DNA of 64,000 bases from NCBI RefSeq assembly GCF_010183535.1, contig NC_071332.1:9734001-9798000 (forward strand), in the 5' to 3' direction. The notes below the pieces were generated by a model, which saw only the letters and a list, made by a program, of their open reading frames with translations, ran no database searches and was not told the origin of the DNA. Below, piece after piece: positions 59,208 to 64,000 of the stretch; the first letter of the stretch is position 1, and the number at the start of each line of letters is the position of its first letter. The translations under genes were made by a program, and so were the position numbers. This DNA comes from Caenorhabditis remanei (taxonomy: Eukaryota > Nematoda > Chromadorea > Rhabditida > Rhabditidae).

Positions 59208-61118
59208 ACAACAGGCATTCACTGGCTCGAATATCAACATTGTACTCTCATAATTAGCGTTTCTCTCAGAATCTCCATACTCGATTCTTTCAAATTTCAT
59301 TTTCTTTCTCTCCTGATGTTTTATCGAAATTAAGTCATAGTAAATGTTTTCATGATCCTGGGATAAGTTTGAGTTGACTGCTCTATTCAATTCTATAAAC
59401 TCCCCGAAATGTTCACCTGATTCTATTTGTTTCTCCCGTTTTATTTATGTTTTTTACTCAGTTAACCCTTATCCGATTTAATTTGGTTATTTCTAATTGA
59501 ATTTCTTGTCCTTATTCTCGTTTTCTTCTTGAAGATATATCAGCTGTTTCCGGAGCAAAAAACGAGATGCGTGGGTTTCTCAATTTCTATTTTCTAACAT
59601 TCTAACATCATCACCTGCTTCTTCTTTACAGAATTTGATCCTTCTGGGAGAAGGTGTAAATTTTAGATAAGGTAACATGTTTCATTTTTACGACTCGAGA
59701 TGAGTCGGACAATGCTTGTCCCGACTAATAAGATGAGTTCCATGTTCGAGATTCAGGTTTTTGAACACGTCGAACCAAATGTTGTTATTATTTTTATTCG
59801 AGAAGCTGGTTATTCAAACAACTAATTAGTCTTTGAAATTTTTACTTCCGTTTCATTTTTCTATTAAAAAAACATATGTTTTCATCATGTTCATTTTTCG
59901 TTCGCGATTCTGAATGAAATCATATTTCTCAAAAAAAAAAAACAGAATCTCAAGAAGATACATATTTTCAAAGCACAATATGACAACTAATTTTTTGGTT
60001 ATTCAGCGATCCATATCCGCGTTCAAATGGCACCGATAAGCTGTCGTCTCCAGTACACGAATCCAATTTTCTTCTTCATTTTCCGCCTTTTTTGGTCCCA
60101 AATGAGTCGTAAAACGCGTAAACAGGAGTAGTTTGACGTTGAAACAAAGCTGATTAAAATTCACTTTTATTATGTGAAATGGTCAACGAGCTGTTCCGTG
60201 TTGTTGCTCTTTGAAGACCTTACTATACCAGAATTATCGTGTTTTTAATTCATTTCGATCTAGAGAAGGGAATAAATTGTTTTCCAGGATTCACATCTCA
60301 ACAAGTTCTATTTCTGGAACTAGGTTTTTCTCGGACTATAAATATGTCATTTCTCATCCAAAGAGCACGATGATTCAGTTTTTGTAGAGGGTGTATCCGG
60401 GTTACATAAAATATTCTTTTTCGGATGCATGGCATATGTATAAAACAGAGTTCCACGATAATCTTGTGTGGGGAGAACAGATTTTGGAAATGTTTTTTTT
60501 TTGCTTTCAAACTAAAATTTGGACCGTATGAAAACTCAACAGTCTTCTATTCACCAAAATACAAAAATTGTTACATGAATCAGTCTCGAATAACACTCTT
60601 TCATCAAATCACTTCCTGATATTCAGATTCTTTTTTTCGTTTTGTATTCATTCATTTACCAAAACAATACCTATCCATTGTCATTATTACATAAAAGCAA
60701 TGAAGCTCATAACTTTTTACGTGCTTCTTCTTTTTCCGGAAAAAAATCTCTGCTGACATCACAAAAACGCGAGCCCACCTAGCCTCATTCCATTCATTCT
60801 GATCTTTCACTTCTGGTCATTCTTGTTCTAATCGACTGCACTCAAATAAGCGTGTCTCATTTTGAGTCATTCCGAAAGTTCCTCATCTTTTCCGTTGTCT
60901 ATTCAGATGATTGAAGGCGTAACAACTCGCTCTTAGTTCTTATTTACTCGCAACAATTTTAATGCGTTGTTGGGTGGTGGAAAGGGATTAAAATTAGAAT
61001 TTTTCTCATTTCAAAAACTCATTTCCTTCATTTTTTTCTTCCACCCACTTTGACTACTTTTAGAAGCTCTTTTCCGAGTTTCAAACCCTCATAAACATTT
61101 TCAAATCCTCTTATTCAG
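59208..61118. other. intergenic with exon-like patches
   Basis: Mostly AT-rich. Two patches look protein-coding: a 41-codon frame at 59700-59825 (begins MSRTMLVPTN) and a segment at 60008-60113 after TTATTCAG reading DPYPRSNGTDKLSSPVHE. A short one after CTTTACAG at about 59632 is also open. None can be joined to a full gene with confidence. Confidence 0.4.
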
Positions 61119-61362
61119 ATGCGATTCTTCGGCTTCTTCGTCCTCTTTTTTGCCATTTTTGCTCCCAGCCTGGCCATTTTCCGTTCTTCTTCGAGGGTAA
61201 GTACCCGCATCATCTAACTTTTAACTCAGGAAAAGATTACAGGGAATGACGTCGATTGACGAGAATAGTGGTGACGTCATCTGGGTTCCGATTCCAGAAG
61301 AGCGTCTCTTTGAAGACGGTGGACGCCGCAAATGTCTGTTCTGTAGAGGAGGAAGAAGATGA
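61119..61362 (+). CDS. small secreted peptide precursor (65 aa)
   Basis: Two exons, 61119-61196 and 61243-61362, with a 46-nt intron. The ATG directly follows TTATTCAG, as for a trans-splice site abutting the start codon. Signal peptide MRFFGFFVLFFAIFAPSLA; the mature part (about 45 aa) has an acidic middle (SIDENSGDVIWVPIPEERLF) and a C-terminal KCLFCRGGRR with two cysteines that could form a small loop. The terminal Gly-Arg-Arg-like ending fits a processed, amidated peptide hormone, but a dibasic cut before the loop is less clear. AATAAA at about 61395. Family not recognised. Confidence 0.75.
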
Positions 61363-61515
61363 GATGGAAATTGATACGTTTTGACAGACTTGTTGAATAA
61401 AACATTTGAAAAAAGTCGGATCTTCATTTCAGAAATAATAGATAGATCAAAAAACATTTCATAAACAGCCTGAGTTACCAGCTCCAGAGAAAGTAGAAAA
61501 CAAATTCATTCGTCC

Positions 61516-62073
61516 TTATTTCCGGAATCCAAGCATTCCAACACTTCCCATGAACACACCTTCAGTAGCTCCACGGAGAAACTTTTTAGCGTTGCTCTCG
61601 CGAGGTGGCATCATCTGGAACGCAAATTTTCAGATTATTTTCTTTTTAGTTTGAATATCAGCTCAAATTAAAATTAAGATTCTATTGACAGAATCTAGTA
61701 GGTTCAGATCGAAACATGCAAGTTTTAGTTAATTCATGTCACTTCTTCAACTGATTGAACAAGAAGAACTCACTCCTCCACCTCCACAACAAGCGCCACC
61801 TGCCATCATCGGATAGCCACCTCCAGGATAACCATATCCCGTGCCATATGCTGGATAATTCATTCCATAACTTGGGTATCCGGCTCCAGCTCCATAAACT
61901 CCACCGTAGCCTCCACCGTATCCTCCACCGTATCCATTTTGAGTATAAACAGGAACAAGTACAGTTTGCTGTCGTGGGACACCAGAATTCATATAACTTT
62001 GATAGAGAGAAGGATTGTAATACTGAGCTAATGAGAAAGTTGGGAGCAGAATCAAAAGAAAATAGTGAATCAT
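61516..62073 (-). CDS. secreted Gly/Tyr/Pro-rich protein (132 aa)
   Basis: Two exons, 61774-62073 and 61516-61614. Signal peptide MIHYFLLILLPTFSLA, then QYYNPSLYQSYMNSGVPRQQ, a Gly-Tyr repeat (NGYGGGYGGGYGGVYG), a Tyr-Pro region (YPSYGMNYPAYGTGYGYPGG) and ACCGGGG. The second exon reads MMPPRESNAKKFLRGATEGV and ends SVGMLGFRK, which is not low-complexity and may be amphipathic. It is likely a cuticle-associated or antimicrobial-type epidermal product. It converges with the small peptide gene at 61119. Confidence 0.8.
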
Positions 62074-62771
62074 GACCGGTGGATAGTGGAGAATGAAGAA
62101 AAGAAGACGGTCGTAAATGGGTGACCTTCTTTTTTCATTTTCATAAGTCCACTTGTAGGTTTCAAGTAGTTCAAAAGTAGCGATGGTTTTTGAAATTTCA
62201 ATGTTTGATAAGTGCTTTGTTCTTCCCCGTTTCTAAATTTGTTAAGTTTCAGAAATTGTAACCGGAAACAGCATCCTCCAAATTTTGACCCTGTTCTAAA
62301 TGAACCCTCCGCAAGTGCGCTCCATGGAACATCCTGTGTACTCCTCGTGAAAAACTGTGATACATTATTTTTTGAGGAGTTCTTTATTTAAAGAATTCTT
62401 TGCATTCCCAGTTTTTTAAGACTCTATTTTTGAAGAAATGATGAATGGAAATTCAAATTTTCAATAGCTCGTTTCGCTTCTGCAGCTGACGTTCTCCCAG
62501 CTCATCCCATTTCCATTTAATTTGACATTTCGCAATTAAGTAGCGCTACTAGTAGCCAAATTTGCATGTCTTTCTTTCGTATAGATCGCATTTGTAGCAG
62601 GTGTCGACCATTTCTTCAGCTAATTGCACCGCCCTTCTTTTCGTCTTCCGGAACATATTTATAATGCATGACCGCTCATTCTTCTCGAAACGATCAGCTC
62701 ATTCTGAACATTCTCCTTAGAAACGGCTTCATTTACAACTCTTTTTTTGTTTCAGAGTTCAAAAGGTCATT
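62074..62771. promoter_or_regulatory. divergent promoter region
   Basis: 698 bp between the Gly-rich gene (minus) and tbcb-1 (plus). A TATTTATAAT-like box lies near 62659 and TTGTTTCAG just before the tbcb-1 5' end at about 62755. No gene seen. Confidence 0.45.
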
Positions 62772-63669
62772 ATGGCGGAAGTTTTCGATCTTGAAATCAC
62801 GACAAATGCCACCGAGTTCCGCATGGAAAAAAAATATGCTGCGACGATTTCATTAAATGACTTGAAGGTGAGTCGGTACCTCTGAAAGTGAGAGGAAATT
62901 TAAAAAAAGAACTAACGCAGTCAGCTAGTAAATGAAGTTACTCAATACTTATATTTCTTACTTTCAGAAAAAGCTAGAGCTTGTAGTCGGAACAACTGCC
63001 GAATCAATGAGAATCCAGCTGTACGATGGAGATGATCAATTGAAGGGGGAGTTGACCGACGGAACAAAAAGTCTGAAGGAGTTAGGAGTACGAGACGGTT
63101 TCCGAATTCATGCTGTCGACGTGACCGGTGGAAACGAAGACTTCAAGGACGAAAGTATGGTCGACAAGTACGAAATGAGCGACGACGCTTATAACAAAAG
63201 AACTGACAGTGTTCGTGCGTGGAAGAAAAAGATACAAGAAGAACAAGGCGTAGTACCAGAACCTGTAGAAAAAAGTGACAAATTGAATGAAGAAGCTGCC
63301 AAGGGAATCACGGTAAATTGATTTTCAAAAAGTTCAATTTATAAAAAAACATGATTCAGGTCGGAGATCGGTGTGAAGTGACCGTCGGAGGTCAAATGGC
63401 ACGTCGTGGGGAAATTGCGTTTGTAGGAACCACCAAGTTCAAAGACGGAGTTTGGGTTGGTGTGAAGTATGATGAACCTGTCGGGAAAAATGACGGATCC
63501 GTTGCTGGAGTGAGGTAAGGCATTAAAATGAGTATACCCTTCTCAAACGAAATTAAACTTCAATGCTATTTTCAGATACTTCGATTGTGAAGCGAAATAT
63601 GGTGGATTCGTGCGACCTGTTGATGTGAAAGTCGGCGACTTTCCCGAGCTGTCCATTGATGAAATCTAA
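62772..63669 (+). CDS. tbcb-1: tubulin-folding cofactor B
   Basis: Four exons: 62772-62867, 62968-63312, 63360-63514, 63576-63669 (229 aa). The N-terminal ubiquitin-like domain (about residues 4-85: [44 protein letters not shown]) is followed by a coiled/acidic linker ([20 protein letters not shown]) and a CAP-Gly domain ([27 protein letters not shown]; the signature [20 protein letters not shown]). It ends SIDEI, keeping the DEI tail known from human TBCB. It works with cofactor E to handle alpha-tubulin after the chaperonin. Length equals that expected for the family. The ATG follows a TTTCAG by 17 nt. Confidence 0.95.
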
Positions 63670-64000
63670 TCACTTTCGCCAATAATATTTCTCCCCACCG
63701 CTTCTGTCTTCAATTGGATGATAAAACGAGGAATTCTTTCATAACAATTTTCCATTTTCTAACCGCTTTCACTTTCATTTCCCTTTTTCCCGATATTTTT
63801 TGTTTCTATTGGCGATCTCTCTCATTGCTTCTATCTATTTTGCATGTGATAAGTAAACGATAAGTGACACCCCAACAAGTAACTGACTACTGGATTGTTC
63901 GCATCCGCTCTCTTGACTGAGACAACGAACAATCGAACAAGGGAGAAAGAGGGAAGACATAAGCTTAGAAGCTGTTAGAGGGGGGATGGAATAAAGAAAC
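63670..64000. other. tbcb-1 3' flank
   Basis: 3' UTR and downstream sequence, pyrimidine-rich, with GATAAAA near 63719 as a possible polyadenylation signal. No further gene before the window ends. Confidence 0.5.

Overview
The window is a piece of a Caenorhabditis-type nematode nuclear genome. It is AT-rich, and genes are broken by short introns (many 45-60 nt) with TTTCAG acceptors and GTAAGT/GTGAGT donors. Many start codons sit right after a TTTCAG, as expected where a spliced leader is trans-spliced. Several families are nematode-specific (SRE chemoreceptor, transthyretin-like, ground-like) or strongly nematode-flavoured (frpr receptor). From memory, the orthologues of cav-2, frpr-5, nuaf-1, bir-2 and tbcb-1 lie on C. 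elegans chromosome V, so this looks like a chromosome V-equivalent block. The species cannot be fixed from sequence alone. I rebuilt about 24 protein-coding gene models by hand by matching splice sites and reading phase.

Layout. 1-8.2 kb: a small secreted Cys-rich peptide (+), a secreted acidic protein (-), and a selenium-binding-protein/methanethiol-oxidase homologue (-). 8.2-13.3 kb: no supported gene. 13.3-18.6 kb: an SRE chemoreceptor (+), a transthyretin-like secreted protein (-) and an FMRFamide-receptor-like GPCR (-). 18.6-30.5 kb: a 12-kb stretch, purine-rich on the + strand, without a convincing gene; it holds a small hAT-like element. 30.5-42.6 kb: a compact housekeeping block with an RNF26-like membrane RING protein (-), an unnamed 377-aa protein (+), a MICU-family mitochondrial calcium-uptake regulator (-), caveolin cav-2 (+), type II PI4-kinase (+) and a ground-like cuticle/signalling protein (-). 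44.1-47.8 kb: a SLIRP-like RRM protein (+), complex I assembly factor nuaf-1 (-) and the two-BIR protein bir-2 (+). 48.2-58.5 kb: three same-strand small coiled-coil/single-TM proteins that look like a diverged tandem family. 58.8-62.1 kb: three small secreted peptides, two of them Gly/Tyr-rich. 62.8-63.7 kb: tubulin-folding cofactor B (tbcb-1).

The genes do not form one pathway; this is ordinary mixed gene content. Shared themes are mitochondria (MICU, nuaf-1, SLIRP), membrane lipid and trafficking (cav-2, PI4K-II, RNF26-like) and secreted or neuronal products (ttr, grl, frpr, sre, small peptides). Two head-to-head gene pairs (31.9-32.1 kb and 46.4-46.8 kb) share short promoters.

Three non-autonomous transposons with target-site duplications could be delimited: an element with TA flanks (Tc1/mariner type), an 8-bp-flanked hAT-like element and a 9-bp-flanked Mutator-like fold-back element carrying telomere-like repeats. 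The most interesting leads are the three-gene coiled-coil/TM cluster, the selenium-binding homologue with a predicted acylation signal but no Cys motif, and the fold-back element inside an intron. I saw no CRISPR, operon of novel type, rRNA or tRNA.
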